From Owenia fusiformis (taxonomy: Eukaryota > Annelida > Polychaeta > Sabellida > Oweniidae), in the NCBI GenBank assembly GCA_903813345.2, contig CAIIXF020000001.1, positions 35,557,366 through 35,621,365 of the forward strand: a stretch of 64,000 nucleotides of DNA, in the 5' to 3' direction. A program made the position numbers and the translations under genes. Within the stretch, counting starts at the first letter, position 1, and each line of letters opens with the position of its first letter. Positions 47,022 to 58,934 of this stretch are shown one piece after another. A model generated the notes under the pieces. It was not told the DNA's origin and did not search any database. It was given only the letters and a program-made list of their open reading frames with translations.

Positions 47022-50000
47022 TCAAACTTTGGCAAGTTGAATGCTGTAAATTGTCCATTTCCCATCTTCTGGTTTTCTTAAGTCTCCAATGACTTCATGA
47101 CTTCTGAAAACAAAAATGAATCAAGACTATAATTCTGAAAACGGTGTATGCTTCTGTGTCTACATCTACAATATAAAGGTTGCTCATATTTTAAAGGACC
47201 TTACTATGCTGAAGCAAAGAGGTATTTCTGAAAGAAACTGTAACATTATAACATGTTTGTCAACATTTTAATTAAAATTCTGATTTCATATCTCAATTGT
47301 TCAGCTGACCATATTGTAGAGGTGGCTTATAAAACCTATGTAAATAGAACACCCTTGGTTCTGCCAAAAAATGTTCCACTTGCAAGGTATCAAGTCAGGT
47401 GTTCAATTTACAGAGGTAATGGTGTTACAGGGACTGAAAAAATATTGTTTGATCATCCTCCAAACTTAGTCCAAGGCACGTCTTTTGCAATCCACTCAGA
47501 AATAAACAGCAAGGGGTATTATCCAAGGGTGGCATCCCCCACCAATCACCATGAGAGGAAGATCATATAATGTTTACCATCAAGTTATGCTGTTTTATCT
47601 TGCCCAAAAAGCGCATTGATAGTATTCCTATTCAATAATTTTTATGATTTTTGCAATTCAGATTTGCTAATAATTGAGTTGTGTTGTTCTTTCTTAGCAA
47701 GAAGAATCCATTGATTTTTGAAAATTGACTGTTCCAATAACAAAGTTTTTTATAATGGTGCATTCCAAATCAACAGAGAATATAATTGCCATGATAACTG
47801 ATCAATCCCCATAAGGTCCAGATATTATTAACCTAGTCAACATCTATGGGTGGGGACATTGCTAGTTTGAGCTGAGCTTTAAAAGTATGCCCAGGGGAAT
47901 TTTGAACTTGTACAAACCGGAATCCAATCTGCATAAATTTTGTCATGGTAATGATGTATTGTGGGATTGATCCCAGAATTAATCCAAAAATCGGTGGATT
48001 AATTTTTGGATAAATTTTATCCGAATTCCAATGCAAATTGGATAAATCTTGAGGATTCCCCCTCATAATCCTTGGATCGTACAAATTCACCAAATATTTA
48101 TCGGATTAGTAATCCAAGATTTATCCCAAAAGATCGGGATTGGATTGGGGATCTTACAAATTCACGACCCCAGGAGTTGATTACAGTATTACAAAAATTG
48201 ACTAAACAGCCTCCATAATTCATAATGTAGGTTCATGTATTTTCATACTTGTTTATACCTGGTGATATCTATCAATACTATACATGGAAACATCATAATA
48301 ATTTTGTTCACTAGTGTCATCTATTACTCATGCTATACTATTAAACATGTATGATACAAATGCATCCATGACACAAATTTTTAAAAATATTAACCAACTC
48401 CATCAGGTAATATTAAAGTGCATGTAATTTAATGTACTTGGTCAAGCTTTTATTGATTACAGAGTGGGTGAAGTCCAATAAATGATCAATTACATATTCC
48501 TTCGTGGGGAAGGTCATGTAAATATTGGTTATGTTTTTGGGCAATCATTAACCTGTTCCCTAATTATAGTTATTTTGAAACTAAACCAGTATGTAAGTTA
48601 TAGCCAAAACATCATCCTGGCAACCTGTTTGAATTTAGCATGCATTTGGATTATTTTTTGAGTGGAGGTCCATGATGAATTGGTCTATAAAGAGAAACAT
48701 TTGACTACAAGTATTTGAGTCATAATACAGTATGCATATTTAAGCCACCTCAAGATACTTCTCTATGAAGTTTAAAGCATGGGGGCTTTAAAATTGATAG
48801 ACCCATTACATATTTTATTTAATACATGTACTTACTTTAACTCTCTATTTAATAAGCTGATATGAATATGGTCTGCTGGTTTCAGCACCTGAAGTCCCAC
48901 ACGTTCTTGCACTTTCAGCACAGTGTCTTCCTGGTGGAGTTTTAACCTGAAAATCAGAATTTCTTCATGTACACTCAAGACAGAAACAAATGACTTAATT
49001 GTGTACATATCCAAACACCACTGTAGGCCTAAACTTGGGGGGGGGACTGTATACAAACTTGAATTTAGGAACTCCACCCATCCCCAACAAAACAACTAAA
49101 AGGTACTAAAATGAAACAGCAGTGTAGGAATTTAAGAATGGGCATGCCAACATTAATAGATTATATGTCCAGTCAGTATATTATGTTTAAAGCAATATTC
49201 CATCAGATCAAGTTCAACTTACTTTGTTACAGTGTGTCCTGTCCCATCACTTGTGTCATCAGCTAAAACTGAAGCCACCTCAGTGTCTTCATCATCTGAT
49301 GCGATTCCCTCTTCATCTGCAACGTTTGTTATACATGTTAACATTGTGAAAAAACCCACGTTTTACATTTTTGCCCTTAAAGTATTGTACAATCAAAATT
49401 TGTATTTCTCTGTGGATTGAACACAATATCTTCAGTAAATGAATACCAATACCTAGGTTTGTATTTAGATGAGCACCTCACTTTTAAAAAGGCAATTAAA
49501 ACATTAGCAGCCTCTGCTAGCAGAGCTCTTGGAGTCATTATTGCTAAATTTTATCATAGGGGAGGTTTTACTTTTGATGTTTTCGCAAAACTTTATAATT
49601 CACTTGTTTTACCAATTATGACATATGGGTCTGGTATCTGATTATGCATCATATACAGTGTACTGGTAGCAATATTTTCCATTATCACATGTGTTTCCAT
49701 TAATCATGATGAGCTCCAATAGAAAAGACATATTGTTTAAATTATCAATTTATAATTAATTATTAATTGTTTTAAAAACATATCAAATCATACAGACAGG
49801 TGCATTAGTACTCATATACAATAATAGACCTGTCTTTCGCTCTCTCTTCAACATTTTCCTTACCTTGCTGAAGGAATGTCATATCAAAGTATGCATGGTT
49901 GGGTTGTTTAAAATTGTCCTGCCATACATAGCCTTTTCCCTGTGGCTTCTTTTGTGTACTCCTAATAATGCCCTTATCCACAGCCATTGCATTGGCACCT

Positions 50001-52712
50001 TTTCCAAATACGTAATAGAGTTTTTTCTGTTTGGCTTTGACAGGTCCCTGGCACACATATTTGAATTTGTAGTCATCTTCTTTGGTTTTATCAGCACCTG
50101 AAAAAAAGAATTATTTAAGTGCAACCATGTAGTGAGTTTGCAGTTTAACATTACATACATGTGCAGTACAAAAGGTGGCTGAGTGTTCTCAATTAAGCAT
50201 TAAAGCACAAGAATATATCCATTAGATTAGAAATAATTGAATGAATTTATTCATCATTATGTGCAGTTAAATACGAGTCTGAAGGGTGATTGTTCATGCT
50301 TGTATACAATCAAATAATCAAATGAATGCATTATTAGATTGGATCTTAATGCTCAAATCCTTTTCACACATGCCAAAAGTCCAAAACAGAGAGGAACAAG
50401 CAACATATACAGTGGAACTTGCAAATTTGAACCTATCAGTTAAAGTCTGATCTTTATGTAAAACGCAATATTTGGATGTATTTTTATTTTTATAAATTCG
50501 ACAACTGACAAGATTATGAATGCCTATATATTAAAATGACATTGTTGATAACGGTATTTCCAGTGCAGAATAAAAGCACAACAAAAAATAAAATATCATT
50601 TTGGATAAGCCAGGAGTCGAACCATGTCGAATTGCGCAGGAAACAAGCATTTTTCCCTTAGACCACAAGGGCCGAATATACAGAGAGTGGTCAATCAACG
50701 CTACCCATACAAACGGCTTTAATGTACAAGTCACATGATATTCTTACGGCGATGAATTTCCAAGAAATCGGACGGCCGGAGAACAATGAAGCAATGGAAG
50801 AAACAATCGTGATAATGACGCCTTTATCGTGAGTATTTGTGCAAATTCTATGTCCCAATTGTTCATCTGCGTATATCCTCTCAATTTAGCTCAAAATATC
50901 ACCAGGGACATCGGAACAACTCACGATTGCTTTTTATCGAGAGCTCACGGTTTAATACCTCAAACATGTCAAATATATAGCCTAGTTGTTAGTTTGCTAG
51001 ATCTGATTCTGCTTTTAATGAGGCTAATGTTCACTTACTTTTACTAAAGTCATTCAGTCTGGCATGATAGAAATAGCCTCGTTTCTGCTGAAGCTTTCCT
51101 GGACCTTCATGTGGTCTCTCGATACGCTTGTCTTTATCAGCAAGCTTCATTATGTGTTGCTTCTCTGGGTCCCTATAGCGTACTGTCCCATGTTCAAGTT
51201 CAACCAGAACTGGAGCATCAATCAACAGTTTCTGCAGTAAAGCAAAGGAATAAAATTAAGATTTGTAGGATATAAAGATTTTTTCTATGTAATCAAGAAA
51301 CAACAATAAATGAACCGACACATGGCAAAGCAATGATTTCAAAAATAAGATAATAATAAGTTTATATAGCAGTTAGGCACTACAGCAAATGAACTGACAC
51401 GAAAATACAAATAATCATCACATTTGGACATACATGTACATGTAAATCAAAAAAGTCATTTAAATATGTCTCTTAAAATGAGAAATGTTATTCAAATATC
51501 ACTTATTAGACAAAACCTGCTGTGCTTGGTGCCATATTCCATCTTGCTGTGCTATTACTATTTGAAAATAATTATAAATATATAAGCACTAGTGTCAAAG
51601 GGAAAGGACCAAAAGTTGTAATGGAACTTAGCAAGAAAAAGCAAACTCTAAGTGCATACCAGTCAAGAAAAACAAACCCCATATAGCCCAAAACCATGAT
51701 CTAATGTGAAAAGAAGCAATGTCTAATACCCCCTTTCCCCCCACCATTCAAGAACCAATATCACAATCCAAGACCAGAAGACCAGTATTATGACACTGTA
51801 TCATCGCACGTACTGCATCCCTGATGATGACACTGGGATTAAAACAACTTTGAATGGACATTGGGATTTAAAAGGGGTGTTAAATATGATACATGTATGT
51901 GTAATTTTAATTGGAATAAATGAGTATAAGAGTGATATCCTGATGTTTGTTGTTACTTATCACTTTGTTAGGATGGTGAAATTGACTTAGCTGAAATTGG
52001 TACAAACTCATTTCTGACATGGTCACTTAAATCCCTTATAACTCAGTCATCCGTGAAGGAAAATAGAAAGCTTTGGTATCATAAGAAAGAGGACTTCATA
52101 ATCTATCAGATGGTAGCTGTGAAATTTTCCTATCATTATTCATATTTGAAAAATAAGCAATCTATTGCTGGTTTCCTTTTTTGGGACACCCTGTATATCA
52201 GATTTATAAATAAAGGTACACCTATGCATCTAGACAAGGCAGTGAGAGAAGCATCAAAAGGTATGAGACCACACATTTCATTTTATTAGCCAAACCACAA
52301 GCAATCAAAAATAGACGAATGTCATTCGTGTATTATATGAATATATTTTCCACTATAACTTGTAATAAAATATTACTGTTAATTTTAGGTTACTGAACAC
52401 ATCTGGGTAAAGCTTTAGAGTTAGCATAGACAGCAGACAGGTGGGTATGTTCTGTAAAATTTAGGCACAGTCAGCACTTTCTCATAAAATAAGATATTAG
52501 TCTATCCATGGGTTTCCAATTAGAACGCCCATGGTCTATCTAAATAAAGTAGAGTATACCATTGATAGACTAGGCCTAGTGCTGACTTTGAATTTAGGTT
52601 ACAAATATGACCATACTTTTCCCTTCTGTTTTGACATTTCATCGGCATAATCCACTCTTGGGTTTATGGGGACGCCAACTTCGGGGTTCGAGGTACTAGC
52701 TGCCGTCCCCAT
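47022..52712 (-). CDS. Unrecognised 269-aa protein with myristoylation-type N-terminus
   Basis: Six exons join in phase: 52617-52712, 51039-51231, 49864-50097, 49223-49316, 48836-48946 and 47022-47103 (810 nt with stop). All junctions are GT-AG. The product starts MGTAAS, which fits the N-myristoylation pattern MGxxxS/T. It is lysine-rich and mixed charge in the middle (LVELEHGTVRYRDPEKQH, KRGYFYHARLNDF, KKLYYVFGKGANAMAVDKG, KGYVWQDNFKQPNHAYFDM). An acidic linker follows (DEEGIASDDEDTE), then a possible C-terminal beta-rich part (TVLKVQERVGLQVLKPADHI) ending in DGKWTIYSIQLAKV. No signal peptide or membrane segment. I do not recognise the family. The exon-intron fit and even phase make the gene itself convincing. 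It is head to head with the Asteroid-type gene. Confidence 0.75.
47335..47425. repeat. MITE fragment in last intron of the minus-strand gene
   Basis: 'gtaaatagaacacccttgg', 'aatgttccacttgcaagg' and 'gtgttcaatttacagagg' match the 6052-6196 and 8524-8662 family. The open frame over this region (47253-47570) is therefore not a gene. Confidence 0.45.
47840..48180. repeat. AATCC-rich degenerate palindromic repeat
   Basis: Many facing 'aatcc' and 'ggatt' words (for example 'ggaatccaatctgc', 'gaattccaatgcaaattgga') suggest a worn inverted repeat inside the last intron. Ends were not resolved. Confidence 0.3.
49411..49641 (+). mobile_element. LINE fragment (reverse transcriptase C-terminal part)
   Basis: A frame reading NEYQYLGLYLDEHLTFKKAI, then ASRALGVIIAKF and LYNSLVLPIMTYGSGI. 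The Y-x-YLG-x-x-LDE-x-LTF and PIM-x-YGS blocks are typical of the region after the polymerase active site in non-LTR retrotransposons. Only about 75 codons remain, antisense in an intron of the minus-strand gene; neither the active-site block nor an endonuclease is present. A dead 5'-truncated or internally deleted copy; clade not determined. Confidence 0.7.
50601..50676 (-). repeat. tRNA-like relic, possible SINE head
   Basis: On the minus strand a TGGTCTAAGGG word (box A-like) is followed about 40 bases later by GGTTCGACTCC (box B-like, close to the GGTTCGAATCC consensus). The anticodon arm and acceptor stem pair poorly, so it is not a working tRNA. It could be a SINE head or a decayed tRNA copy. 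Confidence 0.4.
52150..52195. repeat. Solo right end of a CAGGGTGTCC-type element
   Basis: 'ccttttttgggacaccctg' followed by TA matches the right ends of TA-targeting elements. No partner left end was found nearby. Lies in intron 1 of the minus-strand gene. Confidence 0.4.
52507..52533. mobile_element. 27-bp palindromic micro-insertion, 7-bp target duplication
   Basis: Starts CATGGGTTTCCAATT and ends GAACGCCCATG, an imperfect palindrome. Flanked by GTCTATC at 52500-52506 and GTCTATC at 52534-52540. More diverged than the copies at 2640 and 41302, yet the duplication is still perfect. Confidence 0.75.
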
Positions 52713-52975
52713 TGTAATATATAAGAACCCTAGGTAATGTAAATATCCATTTATTATTAAATTTATATTTTTTTGTTTGTAGTTGCAACCAAAATGGCGG
52801 AATCACTTCCGGGCAATTGCTTCCGGGGAATCCCCAGTCACGTGACAATGTTTTTTGACTCCGTTCAGAAGGACTCAGTTTTACAGTCACTTTACCTGTT
52901 TTCTCCACTCTGATTAGCCTATCAAACCTCCGCCCGTGATCCTAAAGCTTGACAATTATCTTAAATCGTAAGTAA
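52713..52975. promoter_or_regulatory. Promoter region, probably bidirectional
   Basis: Between the minus-strand start codon (52712) and a possible plus-strand first-exon donor (GTAAGTAAG at about 52969). It contains CCAAAATGGCGG (YY1-like, 52791-52802), two ETS words (ACTTCCGGG and CTTCCGGGG, 52806-52828) and GTCACGTGAC (USF/MAX-type E-box, 52838-52847). No TATA box. These motifs together are typical of housekeeping promoters. The Asteroid-type coding exon begins after an AG at 54060, so its 5' untranslated exon should lie upstream, plausibly about 52880-52968. Confidence 0.6.
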
Positions 52976-53279
52976 GTTACTCTAGTATGAGTCTCTACTA
53001 GTACTCTAGCCAATAAATTGTCTATAGACTAGTCTACTAAGCGTCAACGCTAGTTGAGACCACGTAGCGACATCTATTAGTTTTACCATTTAGTAATTAG
53101 TAGACTACTATTTTGACTGAAGGCTGTATTATTATGTACATGTTGCCTTCAGTCGAACAGTACTCAAAGATACCGCTACATGTTCCTCCCAAATCGATTT
53201 GGGCCGCCGCCCGTGGCTGTCAACTCGAACTTTTCAGAAATTACGTGATTGGTCGACTGTAAAACATGTCGTAAATGGC

Positions 53280-53645
53280 CATTAGTCTAGTATTTGATTG
53301 GATAAATAAGATGACAGGTACACATACTAGAAACTGAGTTGAGGGGTACGAAAAACTGAGTTGACGGGGACAAATTTGAAATTTCAAGTTGAAGGGTAAC
53401 AGAAATAGAGATGACAGGTACCAGAGAATGAAATGACTGAGACTAAATACTGGGAGCACAACACTATTTTTCCAACGTTTGCCGTTAAGGTCTTGGACTG
53501 GACTCTGGTATCATTTTGAATTATTTTATATAACGATATATTTGAGCACTGTAATAAAACTGAGATGATGGGTATCTTGACACTGTTGGGGGACTGAGAT
53601 GACACACACTCATGCATACTTATGTTGAACTGACTTGACGGGCAG
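53280..53645. repeat. Degenerate 'ACTGAGTTGACGGGTAC' repeat
   Basis: Loosely spaced words: 'gatgacaggtac' (twice), 'actgagttgaggggtac', 'actgagttgacggggac', 'actgagatgatgggtatc', 'actgagatgacacac', 'actgacttgacgggcagc'. Units are about 25-40 bp apart. Lies in the presumed first intron of the Asteroid-type gene; no coding content. Confidence 0.6.
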
Positions 53646-54087
53646 CTTCGGTATTATCTGGAAAAGTATTCATTAATTGATAGCAGAATATTAATCTAAA
53701 CCCAAATTGAAATTGTTGGGGATTTTGGAAGAATCTATAGGCCTAACTCTAAACCTTCACTATTCCATTTCAGTTGGGTTATGTCAATATTAGAATATAT
53801 GTAATTTTCCATATAATATTGCTGTGTTTTCCTTTGATTGCTTATTTTTAGGTTTGATTGAGAAACAGAAAGAAGGTGAATTACATGTATAGTATCTACA
53901 TTAAGACTATCGATTCTAATTGATATATAAATAAATATAGAATCAGTTGATATTATTTGAGATCCATATGTTTTTAAACTTCTCCAAACATTCACAAAGA
54001 TGATCACAATAAGGCATTTTCACAATATAGTCTGATTTATTGTTCTTCTTTTGATTACAGACCTGTGCAATTTAGCACATTAGTAGC

Positions 54088-57000
54088 ATGGGGATCAGGG
54101 GCCTCTTATCATTCATCCTAGAGGCCAGGGACCAGTGTGTGAACTATCAAGACTTGGTGAACATTGCACGGGAGCGCAATGGAATAGAAATCTTGGTGGA
54201 CTACTATTCATTTCAGCAGTACCTCGTTGAAAGGTTCTGGCAGGGAATGGAGAAACATTGTACAAATGAATTCCTGAAACTCTATGGTGGAGAATATAAA
54301 TCGCTGGATAGATTTGTCACTAAACTTGTTACTGATCTGAAATCTCTGGATATACACTTAGTGATGTATGTTGATGGTGCTAAGGGAAGCTCTAGAAGTG
54401 CAACTGAACAAAAATTTGAAACCTGGAAAAGTAGACATAGAAATGATATTGAGAGGATGCATTATCTGATAGACGTTTGTAATGGGCGTCGTCAGATTCA
54501 GGATCTGCCTGATAGAACTAACATACGACCAGTTTGTCAAGAGATACAAATGTATGATACTTTAAAACAATGTGGTGTGGAGATTGTACAATGTACTTAT
54601 GGCGAGGCTGATTTTGTGATAGCAAGAGCTCTTCAAGTGAGACCCAAAGCTTATGTAGTTCTGAGTAATGACACAGATTTTGCTTTGATGAGGGACTGTA
54701 TGTTTATACCATATGAGCTGTTTGATGTGCATGGTGATCTAACACTGGGAGAAGGTGCTTATACAGAAAAGCCTATCAGGCTAGAAGTTGGAGTTGTATC
54801 TACCACGAGTGTAGGCCCAGCTCTGCGTGTATGCATTATGATATTTTATCATATTTCTAAATTAGAAAGTTGTTAAATTAATTAGACAGCTTTTTAAAGT
54901 TTGATTCTAAAAATGAAATTCAATTAATTAATTTTCTTACAAGTTGACATTTTGTTATTGTTTCTCTTTTTCATCATAGTTATACTCACAATTTGGATAT
55001 GTTTATCACTTCAAGGTACCCATACAGAGATTAGATTTTCAATTAATTAAAGGACTGACTTTTATGTTTACAAAATATATACTGAATGTCTTCAGCCTAG
55101 AGAATCATAGACTAATATGTGACTCTTTAACTTTCTTTAATCATACGTTTCTTGCATTTTAGCTTGGTACTGACCATAGTGCCCTGGTTGAGTTCAGCAT
55201 TATAGCAGGCAATGACTTCACCAGTCACTTCACTCGATCTCTGGTCCATCAGATAGGGCTTAATAGGCACCCCAAGGTTCTGGATTATGCTCAGTGGATT
55301 GTTAAACACAGAAATGTACAAAACCACCCAGCAGTTGCCAAACTTATGGTAAGACTGACAAGATACACAACCCCTAACATGTGTCAATTGTAACTGTGCA
55401 AAAATTACAACCTCTCTTGTAATTGACTCAAATATTGTGCCATCTTGTAGTATATCATGGTAAGAATGATACCTGTTTGCAATGCTGTTCAGAATAATGA
55501 TATGCATGTATAGTGTATACCCATTTGATTCTTGTAGCAAAATAGTCGAGCATTTTCTGATGCTGTGAAAAGAACACGTCAATTCTACACACTCAACTTC
55601 CATGAGGAGATCCCACCAAGTAGTGAACAAACCAGCCATATTGATGAACACATCAAGAATGGGAACTTTCCACCTGCCATCATGGCCATGCATTGTTGTT
55701 TCTACTGGCACAGGCAATTACTTGAGGATTGCTCTAGGGGTCACCCCACTGTGGAAATTGCTCTCTCTGGCTTCAGGGAATTCCTATACAGGTATACAGG
55801 GTGTCCTAAAAGTTCAAAAACACGAAACCTTATACAACTTCTTGAGATATCACAGTCAAAAGATAATGTTGCAACTCAGACTACAAGTAAAGATATTTTA
55901 AATGACATATTTTAATAACATGGACCTACTTGACTTGACCTAGAAATCATATTTTCAAAAGATTCATGATTAGACTTCATGTGTAGTTTTTAAAAATGCA
56001 CTTTTAGATGAAATATCAGACGTAGATTAATTTTCCAATATGATATCACTTTAACTAAATTTTGAATATTCAATGATGAAAAAGAAGATAATATCTACTT
56101 GCATCCATCACATACATTTAATACATACAGAATATCACATCATTTTGAGTGATATCATTTTTATCGCCGAGTGAATGAGTGTTGATATTTGATATCTACG
56201 AGGCGATAAAATGATATCACGAGAAATTATGTGATATTGGGTTTATCCCATGATTACAATCACATTTAATAATAAAATATAATAAAAATATAATAAAATA
56301 TAACAAGAGAATAAATTATCTGACCTAATTTCCAACAATATTGTGGCGCGAAATGCAAATGTGATATCACACGGATATGCGTGAGATAAACGATATCACA
56401 CGCATATGAGTTTGATAAACGATTTTCTGGAAAATATCACACGGATTTCAATAATATCAGAAATATCAATAGCTGTTATTGTACAGATAACACATTAATC
56501 GTGGGATAATATATAATAACAGTTTGATGTGTTTTATTTCAGGCTGTTGTTGGAGAGAAACATGCAGTTCTCTATGGAGCATGGTCGAACACCAATGACA
56601 GAGTTTGCCTCTGCCAAAGTAATGTATACTTTTATTTATTGAAAACACTACATTTTGATAAAAACACTTTCATTTTGATAGAGAGCCATAAAATCACACA
56701 AGATGAAATACTTCAAATCCCATTCACATACTTCCCTTTTCCCTTTTGATAATTTCATATTTCTATTCATTATAGGTGTTCAAGTCAAGGGCTCCAGGTA
56801 TTCCCCTTGTTCACCATGTCTCTCCAGACAAGGTCTTCTCAAGTTTAAAGCTGTTCCATAGGATTCTAACATCTCTTGAACCACCAGGTATTAGGGGTTG
56901 TATTTTCCTTACTGCATTCCTTGTCATATCTATTTTATAAAAGATTCATCAGTTCTGACTTTATCAGTTTAGACTTTATTTCATGATAATGTATTAGTTT

Positions 57001-58790
57001 AATTTGTGTTATTTGGTGATAATATCTGAGGATGTTACACAATTATCCCAAGATTGGAACATCTTGTAAGCTGTTATTTCCTATGTCATTGCAGGGACAT
57101 CGGATCACATTTGAAAAGGGGGGCGCGTTTTCCGGAAAATATAGGTGGAGCTGCATGGCCGAAGGACATAAAATCATTTTTTTGTAAAATAAAGACAGGT
57201 TTGGGAGGGGGTGGGCGTCCCAGACACTCCCCCGAATGCGCCTTTGGGTACCCTAATAGATAAATAAATAATATCCCTGGCCATCACTTATTTTTAACAA
57301 CCGATAGATCTACCGCTAATATGTTATTTTGCGAAAATAGATTACAATTTAAAAAGTAGAGTTTTGCCGACTTTTGCTAGAAATTTCAACAAAGCTGCAA
57401 TATTTATTTTTACGAGGACGTTTACAAATAAGTCGCAGAATGTATACGTGCAAGGAAATGTGACATCTGGTTTTATGATTTTTTCAACGAATACACAACT
57501 GAGGTGTTAAAAAGGCACAAAGCCACCAACGTGCAAAAGTCAATGTGTGACTAGGCCTATAGAGAACAGAGTCCGCGCCGTATTTGAAAAAGGGGTCGGG
57601 GTGCTTTTTCTAGAAAATATAGATGGCTAGGAAAGTGATGGCATGGAAGAAGACAGCGCATCTGGGGGCCCGGCCCCCGTGGAAAATTGTTGTTCGTGTT
57701 CGCACCCAACGCACCCCCCTTATTGATGCCCATGCATTGCTTCTATGTATGTCTTTTTGTGAGCAATTTTTATATCCTTAAGTATATTTTCAGATTACAA
57801 CATTGATTTCTTCCATCGATATGGGAGAAAGAATGGATTTGTGTGCTACGTATTGAGATACTTTCTCATGCTGAATGTTGGCCGAAATCTCAATGTGACA
57901 TTTGATGAACTCTTAGCACTGATAGCCATGACTTTCTCCCGCGGGAGATATGAAGACACCTACCAATGTATAGCAGTTAGGCCCAGCATTAGGGCTATCA
58001 CTCTTGGAAACTGGTTCCAGGTATGTCACCGATATAACCCTAAATACAGTACAGTGGAACCTGTATATCTGAACACCTGGCTAATCCGAACATCTCCCAA
58101 TCTGAATACAGTACATAATGATTATCTGTAATTTCAGTAAACTTATAAAATTCAGATTCCTTTTTCGGAATTGATGTTGATTGTTGAAAATGTAATTCCT
58201 CGGGCCATTTTATCATTTTGATAAACTGATTTCTAACGACCACTTAATTTTCTCTTATCACAGGATATCTACAGACACGCCTATGATTTCCTAGCCAAGG
58301 TGCTATTTCTGTCCCATGAATTCTGCAAGCCAAGAGAGATCTTTTCAGGCTCCACATGGTTGGCATTCTACACAGTCACATGTACTCCCAACTCAGGTAA
58401 GTCTGTTCACTTGGCTGGCTTTCTAGGTCTCTCTTTGGTTAGTCTTCTACGGAAAGGCATTTACATAGCACTGTTTATTATATGTATTAATTGATAATCT
58501 ACCCATTAGTTCAACTTATTCGTCTGTCAGACAGATCTTGCACCTTTGACCCACAATCTGATTTCTACACTTGCTTATGTAGGGTGCCAATCCAGAAACA
58601 AAGAAGAAGAACCAGAAAGTGAGGTATATGACCATCTTGTAATAATTTAATGTATGATGTATATCCAGGTGGTTTGACACATGAGAAGGTCCACACAGTT
58701 AGGAATGACTACAAATTTCAGCTGAAGGACAAACAACACATGATCAAGTTCATCATGCAAGGGGTCTTTGACTTTAACTTTAGAATGTAA
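54088..58790 (+). CDS. ASTE1: Asteroid-family (ASTE1-like) XPG/FEN1-fold protein
   Basis: Eight exons join in phase to 616 aa: 54088-54828, 55163-55348, 55538-55791, 56543-56618, 56776-56887, 57794-58020, 58264-58396 and 58669-58790. The ATG at 54088 opens with MGIRGL, the usual start of the XPG N-terminal domain. Family acidic positions are visible: EILVDYY (D38), MYVDGA (D96), YGEADF (E173, D175), SNDTDF (D195, D197) and AGNDF (D265). This order matches FEN1/XPG-type structure-specific nucleases and the Asteroid homologues; human ASTE1 is of similar length and has been linked to DNA end processing. The C-terminal half is family-specific and unassigned. A 36-nt in-frame cassette exon candidate lies at 58583-58618. 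A transposon end touches the exon 3 donor. FAM120-type relatives are a less likely alternative. Confidence 0.8.
55793..55920. repeat. Left end of a CAGGGTGTCC element at the exon 3 donor
   Basis: 'tatacagggtgtcctaaaag' begins one base after the exon 3 boundary. The CAGGGTGTCC start with TA before it fits the TA-targeting elements elsewhere in the window. No right end was located, so its length is unknown. Confidence 0.45.
56140..56460. repeat. GTGATATCA-rich palindromic repeat in intron 3
   Basis: 'gtgatatcatttttatcgcc' faces 'ggcgataaaatgatatcac' across about 80 bp, and further 'atatcacacggat' words follow. Worn inverted-repeat element; ends not resolved. Confidence 0.45.
57100..57750. repeat. 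Two related GC-rich repeat fragments in intron 5
   Basis: 57107-57260 and about 57583-57735 share 'atttgaaaagggg', 'tttttctagaaaatata' or 'ttttccggaaaatata', and 'ggtgga' or 'gatggc', and end in C-rich text with 'acgcaccccc'-like words. Diverged copies of one dispersed repeat, no ORF. Confidence 0.4.
58047..58118. repeat. Pogo-like micro-MITE in intron 6
   Basis: 'tacagtggaacctgtatatc', 'ctaatccgaacatctcc' and 'ctgaatacagta' match the ends of the 15875-17077 family with almost no interior. Confidence 0.5.
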
Positions 58791-58934
58791 CAAGTTAATT
58801 GTTCACAGCTAGAGGATTATTAGGGACTAGAGGATTGTTATGTAAAGATGCAATGTGCTATAAGTTGAGAGTTTAAATCTGGTCCAAATTTCTGGACATA
58901 CTGGTTGTAAGAGAAATACACTTTAGCTTATTTA

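Noticed and set aside
47253-47570. 105-codon open frame on the plus strand
   Set aside because: It overlaps a MITE fragment and lies in an intron of the minus-strand gene; no domain is visible.
55127-55717. 196-codon minus-strand frame
   Set aside because: Antisense of exons 2 and 3 of the Asteroid-type gene, which have matching phase and motifs.
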